From contig NZ_CAMLMJ010000006.1 of the NCBI RefSeq assembly GCF_946481145.1, positions 91,608-155,607 of the forward strand: DNA of 64,000 nucleotides, written 5' to 3'. Made by a program: the position numbers and the translations under genes. Under the pieces are notes generated by a model, which had not been told where the DNA came from, ran no database searches, and was given only the letters and a program-made list of their open reading frames with translations. Position 1 is the stretch's first letter. Each line of letters starts with the position of its first letter. Source of the stretch: an uncultured Sediminibacterium sp. Lineage in GTDB: Bacteria; Bacteroidota; Bacteroidia; Chitinophagales; Chitinophagaceae. Shown here one piece after another: positions 44,787 through 52,713 of this stretch.

Positions 44787-44969
44787 ATGGCAAAGAAAGG
44801 TAACAGGGTACAGGTAATTCTGGAGTGTACTGAGCACAAGACCACTGGTCTGCCCGGTACAAGCAGATATATCACTACCAAAAACAAAAAGAATACGCCT
44901 GAGCGTATGGAACTGAAAAAGTTCAACCCAATTCTGAAAAAAGTAACCGTTCATAAAGAAATTAAATAA
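44787..44969 (+). CDS. rpmG: 50S ribosomal protein L33
   Basis: 60 aa. [20 protein letters not shown] and [17 protein letters not shown] are the L33 family core. It has one Cys only, so it is the zinc-free form. It follows rpmB by 29 bases. Confidence 0.97.
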   Translation: MAKKGNRVQVILECTEHKTTGLPGTSRYITTKNKKNTPERMELKKFNPILKKVTVHKEIK

Positions 44970-44971
44970 TC

Positions 44972-45145
44972 ATGGCAAAAGCAGCTTCCAAAAACGCGAA
45001 AGTAAAAGACCAGAAAGCAGCCGCTGAAGCTAAGAACTGGACTAAAGTGATCAAGGCTGTACGTAGCCCTAAAACTGGTGCATATACCTTTAAAGAGGCT
45101 ATTGTGCACAAGGATAAGGTAAAGGATTACATGTCTGAGAAATAA
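44972..45145 (+). CDS. DUF4295 small basic protein
   Basis: 57 aa: MAKAASKNAKVKDQKAAAEA, then NWTKVIKAVRSPKTGAYTFK and a Lys-rich end. It is a small Bacteroidetes-specific basic protein found directly after rpmG; the 2-base spacing supports cotranslation. A ribosome-linked role is likely from context, but the function is unknown. Confidence 0.92.
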   Translation: MAKAASKNAKVKDQKAAAEAKNWTKVIKAVRSPKTGAYTFKEAIVHKDKVKDYMSEK

Positions 45146-45166
45146 TCTTTCTCATCACAACATATT

Positions 45167-45195
45167 AAAAGCTTTCTCTTAACGGGAAGGCTTTT
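45167..45195 (+). terminator. Terminator of the rpmB operon
   Basis: AAAAGCTTTCTC and GGGAAGGCTTTT pair with one mismatch and one G-U, followed by TTTTTG. It lies 21 bases after the DUF4295 stop. Confidence 0.7.
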
Positions 45196-45229
45196 TGTAT
45201 TTAATTGCATTGCCCTAAAACCGCATTTC

Positions 45230-46195
45230 ATGGGATTGTTTGATAAGTTATTCGGGAAGAAAGAAAAGGAAAGTCTTGACCAGGGTTTACAAAAAACCAA
45301 AGAAGGGTTCTTTTCCAAGATCACCAAAGCCATCGCCGGAAAAAGTACCGTAGATGAAGAAGTGCTCGATCAACTGGAAGAAGCATTGGTAGGTGCAGAT
45401 GTTGGTATTGATACTACCATTCAAATCATCGAACGCATTGAACAAAGGGTTAAGCAGGATAAATACGTAAACACCACAGAGCTCAATCAAATACTCCAGT
45501 CTGAGATACAGGATATGCTGATTGATGCACCTGACTTTTCTTATAAAGATTTTGACATACCAGAAGGCAAAAAACCGTATGTAATTCTTGTTGTTGGAGT
45601 GAACGGTGTAGGTAAAACCACTACCATCGGTAAGCTTGCCCACAATTATAAAAAAGCAGGTAAGGATGTAGTGTTGGGAGCTGCGGATACATTCAGGGCC
45701 GCAGCCGTAGACCAGTTAACCATTTGGAGCGAACGAGTAGGCGTACCTATCGTAAAACAGGCGATGGGGTCAGACCCAAGTGCCGTGGCTTTTGATACCG
45801 TAAAAAGTGCGGTAGCCAGAAATGCAGATGTAGTTATTATAGATACCGCAGGTCGTTTACACAATAAACTGCACCTGATGGATGAGCTGGGGAAAATTAA
45901 AAGGGTTATTCAGAAAGTAATTCCCGATGCACCTCATGAAGTAATGCTGGTGCTGGATGGCTCAACCGGACAAAATGCATTGGAACAAGCTCGTCAATTC
46001 ACCGCTACAACAGAAGTAACCGCTTTATCTATCACAAAACTCGATGGCACAGCCAAAGGTGGAGTAGTATTAGCCATCGCCAACCAATTTAAAATTCCCG
46101 TCAAATATATCGGCGTCGGAGAAAAAATAGACGACCTGATTATTTTTGATAAACGAGAATTTGTGGATAGCCTGTTTAGAATAACAGAGAAATAA
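45230..46195 (+). CDS. ftsY: Signal recognition particle receptor FtsY
   Basis: 321 aa. A helical N domain (about 30-100) is followed by the SRP GTPase G domain with P-loop GVNGVGKTTTIGKLA, DTFRAAAVDQL, DTAGRLHNK and TKLDGTAKGGV. The long acidic A domain of E. coli FtsY is nearly absent, as in most Bacteroidota. It docks SRP-ribosome complexes at the membrane. Confidence 0.97.
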   Translation: MGLFDKLFGKKEKESLDQGLQKTKEGFFSKITKAIAGKSTVDEEVLDQLEEALVGADVGIDTTIQIIERIEQRVKQDKYVNTTELNQILQSEIQDMLIDAPDFSYKDFDIPEGKKPYVILVVGVNGVGKTTTIGKLAHNYKKAGKDVVLGAADTFRAAAVDQLTIWSERVGVPIVKQAMGSDPSAVAFDTVKSAVARNADVVIIDTAGRLHNKLHLMDELGKIKRVIQKVIPDAPHEVMLVLDGSTGQNALEQARQFTATTEVTALSITKLDGTAKGGVVLAIANQFKIPVKYIGVGEKIDDLIIFDKREFVDSLFRITEK

Positions 46196-46210
46196 GAAAT
46201 ACGAAATAAG

Positions 46211-46285
46211 GAATAAGAAATAAGGAATAAGGAATGAGAAAGGAAATTACACTTTCTCATTCCTTATTCCTCTGTTTCTTATTCT
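46211..46285. terminator. AATAAGG-word palindrome between convergent genes
   Basis: GGAATAAGGAATGAGAAAG and CTTTCTCATTCCTTATTCC pair perfectly around a short loop. Further AATAAGAAAT / TTTCTTATT units extend both arms. It touches the stops of ftsY and the opposing gene, so it can terminate both. Confidence 0.8.
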
Positions 46286-46760
46286 AAAAGGTATACCTTA
46301 TCCCAATTCCTCCCCATCCGCCTTCGAAATAGTTGTAGCCGATGAAGTTGAATGAGGGTTGCCAGTCGAAGCTAAGGTTGAGTGGGGCGCCTTTGATTTT
46401 ATAATCAACACCTAATACGCCATCTACACCTACTGCAAGACCATCGTTTCTGGTTGGATAACGGTTTTTCCAGTTATCGCTCCAGAGCCCAAGGTGGGCA
46501 CCGCCGCCGACATACCATTTCAATCCATCTACACCATTGAAATTGCCGTGATATTCATAAAGGCCAGTTAAACGAAAGCCATCATTGGAGATATATCCCA
46601 ATCCTTCCAGTGCGGCATCGCTTTTAATAAAATGTTTTACACTTATCGCACCAGGATAAACTTTAACACCTAACGCTGTTTTGTAGGTAGATCCCATACT
46701 TTGCGACATAGCTGCATTGGCAGCAAAAACGATCAATGTGAACAATAATACTCTTTTCAT
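46284..46760 (-). CDS. Small outer-membrane beta-barrel protein
   Basis: 158 aa with a signal peptide (LLFTLIVFAANAAMSQS) and amphipathic strands (GFRLTGLYEYHGNFNGVDGL, WYVGGGAHLGLWSD), ending GGWGGIGIRYTF with a terminal Phe. This is typical of 8-stranded Bacteroidetes barrels. No specific function. Standalone gene. Confidence 0.78.
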   Translation of the reverse strand: MKRVLLFTLIVFAANAAMSQSMGSTYKTALGVKVYPGAISVKHFIKSDAALEGLGYISNDGFRLTGLYEYHGNFNGVDGLKWYVGGGAHLGLWSDNWKNRYPTRNDGLAVGVDGVLGVDYKIKGAPLNLSFDWQPSFNFIGYNYFEGGWGGIGIRYTF

Positions 46761-46851
46761 AACAGTGTTTTTCTCTTATAAGATAAAATCGTGCCAAAAA
46801 TAATCCCAGGAAAGTTCAAGGAATAGTTAAGGTTGCATTTGGTTTTATATT

Positions 46852-46859
46852 TAGGTTTG
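46852..46859 (+). promoter_or_regulatory. -7 promoter element very close to a start codon
   Basis: TAGGTTTG lies 4 bases before the ATG at 46864. If functional, transcription would begin at or near the start codon. Confidence 0.4.
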
Positions 46860-46863
46860 TATT

Positions 46864-47829
46864 ATGCACAGTTTTAAAGATTTAGTAACAGAATTCGGAA
46901 ATTATTTCGCTGTCAGACATTTTCCTGAACAGCCTGCCAGTTTATATGATCCCAATGAATATTTTTTATCATGGGGTGGCAAACGCATTCGCCCGGTGAT
47001 GTGTTTGATGGGAAATGAACTCTTTGATGATATTCATGCTGATACCTGGCAACTTGCAACAGCGATAGAATTGTTTCACAATTTCACCCTGATCCACGAC
47101 GATATTATGGATGCAGCTCCCTTGCGAAGAGGAATGGAAACAGTACATCTGAAATACGGAGAAAGCACTGCATTGCTGGCTGGTGACGTAATGCTTATCA
47201 GGGCATATGATTACCTGAATAAAATAAATCCGCAATACTTACATCGCATACTCCATTTATTCAATACAACAGCAAGGGAAGTTTGTGAGGGACAACAGAT
47301 TGATATGGACTTTGAAAAAATGGAAACGGTATCACTTGATGCATATATCCGGATGATCAGTCTTAAGACCTCCGTTTTACTTGCAGCAAGCTTAGAAATG
47401 GGAGCCATTCTTGGAGGAGCCAGCGAGGGAAACTGCAGGCACATCTACGACTTCGGTAAAAACCTGGGTATCGCTTTTCAGGTGCAGGATGATTACCTGG
47501 ATGCTTTTGGTGATCCGGAAAAATTTGGGAAAGATGTGGGGGGAGATATTCGCCAAAATAAAAAAACATTCCTTTTATTACATGCACTTGAAGTAGCATC
47601 ACCGGCACAAAAAAAACAACTCGAAAACCTGATGCAACAAAACCCACCGGATAAAGTAATAAAAGTGTTGAACATCTTCCGGGAATGTAATGTTGATGCA
47701 TGGGCAAGGGAGCTCAAAGACAAATATCTTCAAACAGCGTTGTCGCACCTGGAAGCCATTGCAGTAAGATCAGTAAGGAAAGAGCCGCTGGAGGAACTGG
47801 CTAATTTCCTAATACAGCGGGAATATTAA
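46864..47829 (+). CDS. Polyprenyl (geranylgeranyl/farnesyl-type) diphosphate synthase
   Basis: 321 aa. The first Asp-rich motif is LIHDDIMD (Asp79, 80, 83) with RRG after it; the second is QDDYLDAFGD (209, 210, 213). Other conserved parts are GGKRIRP, GQQIDMDFE and KTSVLLAAS. It condenses isopentenyl diphosphate with allylic diphosphates. The aromatic at -5 (Phe74) favours a short or medium chain product, but the short DDxxD spacing is unlike classic bacterial FPP synthase. The product length is open. Confidence 0.88.
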   Translation: MHSFKDLVTEFGNYFAVRHFPEQPASLYDPNEYFLSWGGKRIRPVMCLMGNELFDDIHADTWQLATAIELFHNFTLIHDDIMDAAPLRRGMETVHLKYGESTALLAGDVMLIRAYDYLNKINPQYLHRILHLFNTTAREVCEGQQIDMDFEKMETVSLDAYIRMISLKTSVLLAASLEMGAILGGASEGNCRHIYDFGKNLGIAFQVQDDYLDAFGDPEKFGKDVGGDIRQNKKTFLLLHALEVASPAQKKQLENLMQQNPPDKVIKVLNIFRECNVDAWARELKDKYLQTALSHLEAIAVRSVRKEPLEELANFLIQREY

Positions 47830-47898
47830 GCCGGATTAAACTATCTTGTAACTCAGGCTATAATTAGTCAATAATATCTATCACCAAAACTAACCAGC

Positions 47899-49608
47899 AT
47901 GCCAGGTTCTCTTTTCAGAAGAAAATCGATTGATAAAATTGCAGCAGATGCTGCTGCAGGACACTCAGACGGACATGGAGCCGGACTAAAAAAAGTATTG
48001 GGTGTTCGTGACCTTACTTTTCTTGGAATAGCCGCAGTAGTAGGCGCAGGTGTTTTTTCAACTATTGGTGGTGCTGCCTATGATGGAGGCCCGGGGATTT
48101 CTATTTTATTTGTAATAACCGCTATAACCTGCGGTTTCTCGGCACTTTGTTATGCTGAGTTTGCCAGCAGGGTGCCCGTTGCCGGTAGTGCCTATACCTA
48201 TTCCTATGTAACTTTTGGAGAACTAATTGCCTGGATCATCGGATGGGCGCTGATTTTGGAATACGCCATCGGAAATATCGTAGTGGCTATTTCATGGAGT
48301 GGTTATTTCAATAACCTGCTGGTGCATATTTTTAATATTCATCTTCCAGACTGGTTATTGGTCGATCCATTAACGGCAACCAATGCTTTTACCAGTGCTA
48401 CTAAAGCTATCGCAGCAGGTAATATTGCAGATCCGGCCCAACTGGAAAGCTATCAGTTTGCTATCAAAGCCTATAACGAAGCACCGGTGATTGGAGGATG
48501 GCATATTTTCTTTAACCTGCCCGCATTTATGGTAGTTGTTTTGATCACCTGGATTACCATTATCGGTATCAGAGAAAGTAAGAAAACAGCTAATGCCATG
48601 GTGATATTTAAAATAGCTGTCATCATATTCGTAATTATAGCAGGAGCATTTTTTGTTGATACCAATAATTGGAAACCCTTTATGCCCAATGGTTTTACCG
48701 GAGTATTAAAAGGTGTGTCCGCAGTATTCTATGCCTATATAGGCTTTGATGCCATATCAACTACCGCTGAAGAGTGTAAAGACCCACAGCGTGATATGCC
48801 CCGTGGTATGATCTACTCACTGATTATTTGTACCGTACTGTATATTTTAATTGCGCTTGTATTAACCGGCATTGAAAATTATGCCAACTTCAAAGATATC
48901 AATGACCCACTGGCATTTGTGTTTGAAAACAGGGCACCTTGGATCGAAAAAATTGTATCGATCAGCGCAGTGGTAGCCACCACATCTGTAATGATTGTAT
49001 TTCAACTTGGTCAACCAAGGATTTGGATGAGTATGAGCAGGGATGGACTATTACCCAAACAATTTCAGCGTATACATCCCAAATACAATACACCTGTATT
49101 TGCTTCCATAGTTACAGGTATTATCGTGGCTACCGGTGCATTGTTTATTGAATCGGGCATCATGACAGACCTTACCAGTATCGGTACTTTATTTGCCTTT
49201 GTGCTGGTATCAGGAGGGGTATTATTGCTGCCGAGGATAGAAAAAACACCAGGTAAATTCAGTTTGCCTTATATCAATGGAAAATGGATCGTTCCCATTC
49301 TTACCTTGTCATTTATATATCTGTCGTGGGACAGGATACAGGATGCAGTTACCAATATCACCCATGAAGGCTACCAGGAAATTTTATTCCTGGTGTTTCT
49401 GGTGATAACCATTGTACTAACTATTCTTACTTTCTTACGTAATTACGGATTTATACCGATTATGGGCGTACTCACCTGTGCCTACCTGATGATCGAAATT
49501 CCTGCTATAAGCTGGGCCTGGTTTTTTGTATGGATGACACTGGGATTGCTTATCTATTTCTTCTACGGCCGAAGAAACAGCGTGTTAAACCACGAAAACC
49601 GGATGTGA
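47899..49608 (+). CDS. APC-family amino acid permease
   Basis: 569 aa with about 12-14 membrane spans. The first spans hold the APC signature (FLGIAAVVGAGVFSTIGGAAYDGGPG), followed by AGSAYTYSYVTFGELIAWII and FYAYIGFDAISTTAEECKDPQRDMPRG. This pattern is of the cationic amino-acid transporter type (YfnA-like). An insertion of about 60 residues between spans 4 and 5 (LTATNAFTSATKAIAAGNIA) is typical for Bacteroidetes members. The substrate is not determined. Confidence 0.9.
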   Translation: MPGSLFRRKSIDKIAADAAAGHSDGHGAGLKKVLGVRDLTFLGIAAVVGAGVFSTIGGAAYDGGPGISILFVITAITCGFSALCYAEFASRVPVAGSAYTYSYVTFGELIAWIIGWALILEYAIGNIVVAISWSGYFNNLLVHIFNIHLPDWLLVDPLTATNAFTSATKAIAAGNIADPAQLESYQFAIKAYNEAPVIGGWHIFFNLPAFMVVVLITWITIIGIRESKKTANAMVIFKIAVIIFVIIAGAFFVDTNNWKPFMPNGFTGVLKGVSAVFYAYIGFDAISTTAEECKDPQRDMPRGMIYSLIICTVLYILIALVLTGIENYANFKDINDPLAFVFENRAPWIEKIVSISAVVATTSVMIVFQLGQPRIWMSMSRDGLLPKQFQRIHPKYNTPVFASIVTGIIVATGALFIESGIMTDLTSIGTLFAFVLVSGGVLLLPRIEKTPGKFSLPYINGKWIVPILTLSFIYLSWDRIQDAVTNITHEGYQEILFLVFLVITIVLTILTFLRNYGFIPIMGVLTCAYLMIEIPAISWAWFFVWMTLGLLIYFFYGRRNSVLNHENRM

Positions 49609-49637
49609 TAAACAGAGGACAAGAGAACAGAGAAACA

Positions 49638-49701
49638 GAGGAACAGAGGAATGTCCAACTTCCAACTTTTTACTTCGACGTTGGACATTCCTCTGTTCCT
49701 C
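49638..49701. repeat. AACAGAGG-word palindrome, copy 1
   Basis: A perfect 22-bp stem (49638-49659 / 49680-49701; outer GAGGAACAGAGG, inner AATGTCCAAC) with a 20-base loop. Extra AACAGAG words flank both arms (from 49610 and to 49715). A related palindrome with the same GGAATGTCCAA core is at 53810-53880. Confidence 0.85.
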
Positions 49702-49727
49702 TGTTCATCTGTTTTCCCAGTTCTTCG

Positions 49728-49735
49728 TATTTTTG
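49728..49735 (+). promoter_or_regulatory. -7 promoter element of the Smr-domain gene
   Basis: TATTTTTG matches TAnnTTTG and ends 4 bases before the ATG at 49740, hinting at a leaderless or very short-leader mRNA. Confidence 0.45.
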
Positions 49736-49739
49736 TGGT

Positions 49740-50768
49740 ATGAAATACCAGGTAGGAGACGAGATCATTGTTTTACATAGCAATGAAGAGGGCAAAGTAA
49801 TTGAGCTGATAAATGATAAGATGGTGCTGATTGAGGTAAGGGGAGTGAAATTTCCGGCCTATATGGATCAGATAGATTTTCCTTATTTCTATCGATTTAC
49901 AAAAAAGAAACAAACAGAAGAAAAAAAGTCGGCACCTAAACAATATATCGATCAGGTACCCAAGGAAAAACCACAGCCCAATAAAATACAAGTGGCTGAT
50001 GGTGTTTGGATATCCCTCATTCCAAAATTTTCACTGGATGATTTTAATGATGAAGTTGTTGATTTACTCAAAGTACATCTTGTAAATAAAACCCCACAAC
50101 CTTACAAATTTGTTTACAAGCAGTTTTTTGCCCAGGAATTAGATTTTGAATTAACCAATCAGATAGAGGGCTTCCATGATTTCTATCTGCATGATATTGC
50201 TTTTGAAGCAGTAAACGATAGTCCATCCTTCTCCATAGATTTCTCTCTGCTACAGCCAGATAAAAAGAAAGCTCCGCATTTTGAGGCGCAACTGAAATTA
50301 AAACCCAAACAATTGTTTCAACGCATCGAAGCCATGAAGGAAAATAATACTCCGACTATTTCCTATCAGCTATTCGATGAATATCCCGATAAACAAGAAG
50401 AGGATTATGTAGATCTTTCAAAATTATCCGGTAAAGGTTTTAAGATATATGATGCGTCTAAAGTTCGCCAGAACCTGCCTCCAGCACGTTCTGTGGTAGA
50501 CTTACATATTGAAAAGCTCACCAATAGTTACGAAAGCCTCAGTAACCTGGAAATTGTAGGTATACAGTTATCCGAATTTGAGAAATGGTTCGATCTGGCA
50601 GTTGCGCACAGGCAACCAAGTCTTATCTTAATTCATGGAGTCGGCACAGGTAGATTAAGGGAAGAGATACACGATATCCTCAAGACCAAACGGGAAGTAA
50701 AAAACTTCATCAACCAATACGATCCCCGTTTTGGGTATGGTGCCACGGAAATTTTCTTTCAGTATTGA
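49740..50768 (+). CDS. DUF2027 and Smr-domain protein
   Basis: 342 aa from the ATG at 49740; the longer frame reads through the palindrome. An SH3-like N-terminus (YQVGDEIIVLHSNEEGKVIE) and the DUF2027 region (about 90-240) lead to a C-terminal Smr domain (VVDLHIEKL ... LILIHGVGTGRLREEIHDIL). Smr domains act as nucleases in MutS2-like and RNA-rescue proteins. The DLHIEKL and HGVGTG catalytic motifs are present. Confidence 0.88.
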   Translation: MKYQVGDEIIVLHSNEEGKVIELINDKMVLIEVRGVKFPAYMDQIDFPYFYRFTKKKQTEEKKSAPKQYIDQVPKEKPQPNKIQVADGVWISLIPKFSLDDFNDEVVDLLKVHLVNKTPQPYKFVYKQFFAQELDFELTNQIEGFHDFYLHDIAFEAVNDSPSFSIDFSLLQPDKKKAPHFEAQLKLKPKQLFQRIEAMKENNTPTISYQLFDEYPDKQEEDYVDLSKLSGKGFKIYDASKVRQNLPPARSVVDLHIEKLTNSYESLSNLEIVGIQLSEFEKWFDLAVAHRQPSLILIHGVGTGRLREEIHDILKTKREVKNFINQYDPRFGYGATEIFFQY

Positions 50769-50845
50769 GGGTAGGAGTTGGGTATTAGGTATTAGGTGTT
50801 AGGTGTTAGGTAATGGGTACTGGGTACTGGGTATTGGGATTTTAA
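50769..50845. repeat. GGTATTA/GGTGTTA word array, left arm interrupted by the IS
   Basis: Tandem units GGTATTAGG, GGTGTTAGG, GGGTACTG and GGGTATTGG. The complementary array (52164-52228: CCTAATACCTAATACC, then CCTAACCCCTAACCCC) is on the far side of the IS, so the IS was inserted into the loop of a former palindrome. Confidence 0.85.
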
Positions 50846-50858
50846 ATAGTCTTTACTG

Positions 50859-51713
50859 TCATGTCCTGACAAAAGTTGACACTTTTTCTTCTGTTCTGGC
50901 ATTTGCTAACCCATGTACTATGGCTGGTATTTGAAGGTTCAATGACCACTGTGGACGTTTTTCATTGTAAGCCTTTATACCTTCTCTTACACATTGGCGG
51001 GCCTCTCTTTCATCAGCAAATGTTTCATCTAGCCCGTATTCACTCTTTAAGATACCATTCACCCTTTCTGCCATCGCATTCTCGTAACAGTTCCCTGCTT
51101 CAGCCATACTAATCTCTATTCCTTTCGCCGTCAACCTTTCTACATATTCGTTCGAACAATATTGAAAACCACGGTCTGAGTGATGGATTAATCCATTGGG
51201 GCTAGGGCATTGTCTGATTGCCATTCCCAATGACCGTAAAGCGCCTCCTAGTCCTAAGCTGTTACTTAATTCCCAGCCTACTATCTTTCGACTGTATGCA
51301 TCTGTAATCAAAAACAAATACACAAAGCCATGCTTTATCCGAACATATGTTATATCACACACCCACACATGATGCGGACGTTCAGGTGTAAAATCCAGTA
51401 GTTTATTGGTATATACCCTGAACCGGTGATAAGACTGTGTTGTAATGGCATACTTCCGCCGTCGTTGCACTAACAACCCACATTCCCGTAATAAAGAAAA
51501 GAACTTGTCTCTGCCCATTGAAGCATCAATACCATGAATATCTTCCCGCAACAACCAATACAGTTTTTTACCTCCCATCTTCTTATTACTGCGCCTTACT
51601 TGTTGTACCAGTTTTATAATTAACTCCTCTTGTACTGCTTCATGTTCTCTTTGCTTCAATCCTTTGTAATATGCCTGACGGGTAACACCAAAAAAAATAC
51701 ACAGCCTGATCAC
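50859..51713 (-). CDS. IS3-family transposase catalytic subunit (OrfB)
   Basis: 284 aa from a GTG at 51713 that overlaps the orfA stop by 4 bases. The DDE integrase core has Asp in HHVWVCDITYVRIKHG, Asp in GLIHHSDRGFQYCS and Glu in GNCYENAMAERVNGILKSE, 35 residues apart as in IS3. The frame is also open upstream of the GTG back to the slippery run, reading KFWRVSIERLSEEFRVIRLC, so an OrfAB fusion made by frameshift is the likely transposase. The stop lies inside the left terminal repeat. Confidence 0.95.
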   Translation of the reverse strand: MIRLCIFFGVTRQAYYKGLKQREHEAVQEELIIKLVQQVRRSNKKMGGKKLYWLLREDIHGIDASMGRDKFFSLLRECGLLVQRRRKYAITTQSYHRFRVYTNKLLDFTPERPHHVWVCDITYVRIKHGFVYLFLITDAYSRKIVGWELSNSLGLGGALRSLGMAIRQCPSPNGLIHHSDRGFQYCSNEYVERLTAKGIEISMAEAGNCYENAMAERVNGILKSEYGLDETFADEREARQCVREGIKAYNEKRPQWSLNLQIPAIVHGLANARTEEKVSTFVRT

Positions 51714-52102
51714 CCGGAACTCTTCGCTGAGCCGCTCGATACTGACTCTCCAAAACTTTTTTTTAAATCTGTCTTATACTCTTTATTAGCTTCATCTATC
51801 ACAACTTCCAGGCTACGCTGTGCCAGCAATGAATCAGCCAATGCTAGCTTCAGCTTTTTTATCTCCGCTTCCAAGACTTGTATCTTGTCTCTTTCATCCA
51901 TTGTTTCTATCCGTATTATTTGATTTAACAACTCGGTTTTACCAAATTTACGCAACCATCTCTGTATCGTCACGCCTCCTTTGATCCCATACTTACGCTT
52001 TGCCGCTACTATGGATAGCCCTTCTTGTTCAATCTCTCGAATCACTTGTTGCTTAAAGCTAAGACTGTACCGAAATACCTCCCTACGACCTTTTGACATC
52101 AT
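51710..52102 (-). CDS. IS3-family OrfA (DNA-binding part)
   Basis: 130 aa. A helix-turn-helix (FKQQVIREIEQEGLSIVAAK, KYGIKGGVTIQRWLRKFG) is followed by a leucine-zipper-like helix (IQVLEAEIKKLKLALADSLL). Near its end, A8 then G at 51764-51756 allows a -1 shift into orfB. Confidence 0.93.
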   Translation of the reverse strand: MMSKGRREVFRYSLSFKQQVIREIEQEGLSIVAAKRKYGIKGGVTIQRWLRKFGKTELLNQIIRIETMDERDKIQVLEAEIKKLKLALADSLLAQRSLEVVIDEANKEYKTDLKKSFGESVSSGSAKSSG

Positions 52103-52163
52103 TATCCTGTTTTTTTGTTAACTTAATCTGTCAACCTATATCAGGACAAGACATACAAAAATA

Positions 52164-52228
52164 ACACCTAATACCTAATACCTAATACCTAATACCTAAC
52201 GCCTAACCCCTAACCCCTAACCCCTACA
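52164..52228. repeat. CCTAATACC/CCTAACCCC word array, right arm
   Basis: Tandem units CCTAATACCTAATACC, then CCTAACGCC and CCTAACCCC. This is the reverse complement of the array at 50769-50845; see that entry. Confidence 0.8.
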
Positions 52229-52239
52229 ATAAATTACGT

Positions 52240-52247
52240 TATCTTTG
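52240..52247 (+). promoter_or_regulatory. -7 promoter element of rnpB
   Basis: TATCTTTG fits TAnnTTTG and ends 6 bases before the first conserved P RNA nucleotides. The IS lies 86 bases upstream. Confidence 0.65.
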
Positions 52248-52253
52248 TATTTC

Positions 52254-52628
52254 ATATACCCGAACCATCGCTCCACCTGCTTAATGTAGGAGGGGAGGAA
52301 AGTCCGGACAGCAAAGAGCGACCCACCGGTGAATAGCCGGCTCCCCACAATACTGTGGGGACGAGATAGTGCCACAGAAAATAACCGTCCCCACAGTACT
52401 GTGGGGGTAAGGGTGAAAATGTGAGGTAAGAGCTCACGGTTTTTATTGGTAACAATAAGAGCGGGTAAACCTTGGGGGCTGTAATGCCATGTATAGGAGT
52501 CTTTGAGGGCGGCTCGTCCGATTCCGCCTTAGGCGGAAAGGTTCCAGGGTAGGCAGCATGATCCCATCAGTAATGGTGGGGCTAGATAAATGATGGTGTA
52601 GGAACAGAATCCGGCTTATGAGGTATAT
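52254..52628 (+). ncRNA. rnpB: RNase P RNA
   Basis: About 375 nt. The universally conserved core is present: GAGGAAAGTCCGGACAGC (CR-I, about 52294) and ACAGAATCCGGCTTATGAGG (CR-V, near the 3' end), with the P4-forming sequences between. CCCCACAATACTGTGGGG and CCCCACAGTACTGTGGGG hairpins form extra arms; a TTCCGCCTTAGGCGGAA hairpin forms another. It is the catalytic RNA that matures tRNA 5' ends. The exact ends are estimated. Confidence 0.95.
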
Positions 52629-52642
52629 GATTTTTGATTGAT

Positions 52643-52700
52643 GATCTCAGATGGCAGATCTCAGATTTCTTTTTAAATCTGAGATCTGCCATCTGAGATC
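52643..52700. terminator. 26-bp perfect palindrome, rnpB terminator or word repeat
   Basis: The arms 52643-52668 and 52675-52700 are perfect inverted repeats (starting GATCTCAGATGGCAGATCTC) around CTTTTT. Each arm is itself a near repeat of AGATCTCAGAT / AGATGGCAGATC. It lies 15 bases after rnpB and 13 before the prfB ATG. Confidence 0.8.
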
Positions 52701-52713
52701 CCAAAATTCTTTT

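Larger units (their letters stand above)
50857..52153 (-). mobile_element. Complete IS3-family insertion sequence
   Basis: 1297 bp. Terminal inverted repeats of 25 bp at 50857-50881 and 52129-52153 match at 21 positions (both start TGTC and end GTTGACA). A TAC triplet precedes the left end and follows the right end, a likely 3-bp target duplication. Two transposase frames with an A8G slippery site fill the element on the minus strand. The intact ends and frames suggest recent activity. Confidence 0.95.

Noticed and set aside
49530..49739. Extension of the Smr protein upstream of 49740
   Set aside because: It overlaps the permease gene in another frame and then translates the AACAGAGG palindrome.
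52252..52455. 67-aa minus-strand frame near 52.3 kb
   Set aside because: It lies wholly within the conserved RNase P RNA core and has no protein-like features.
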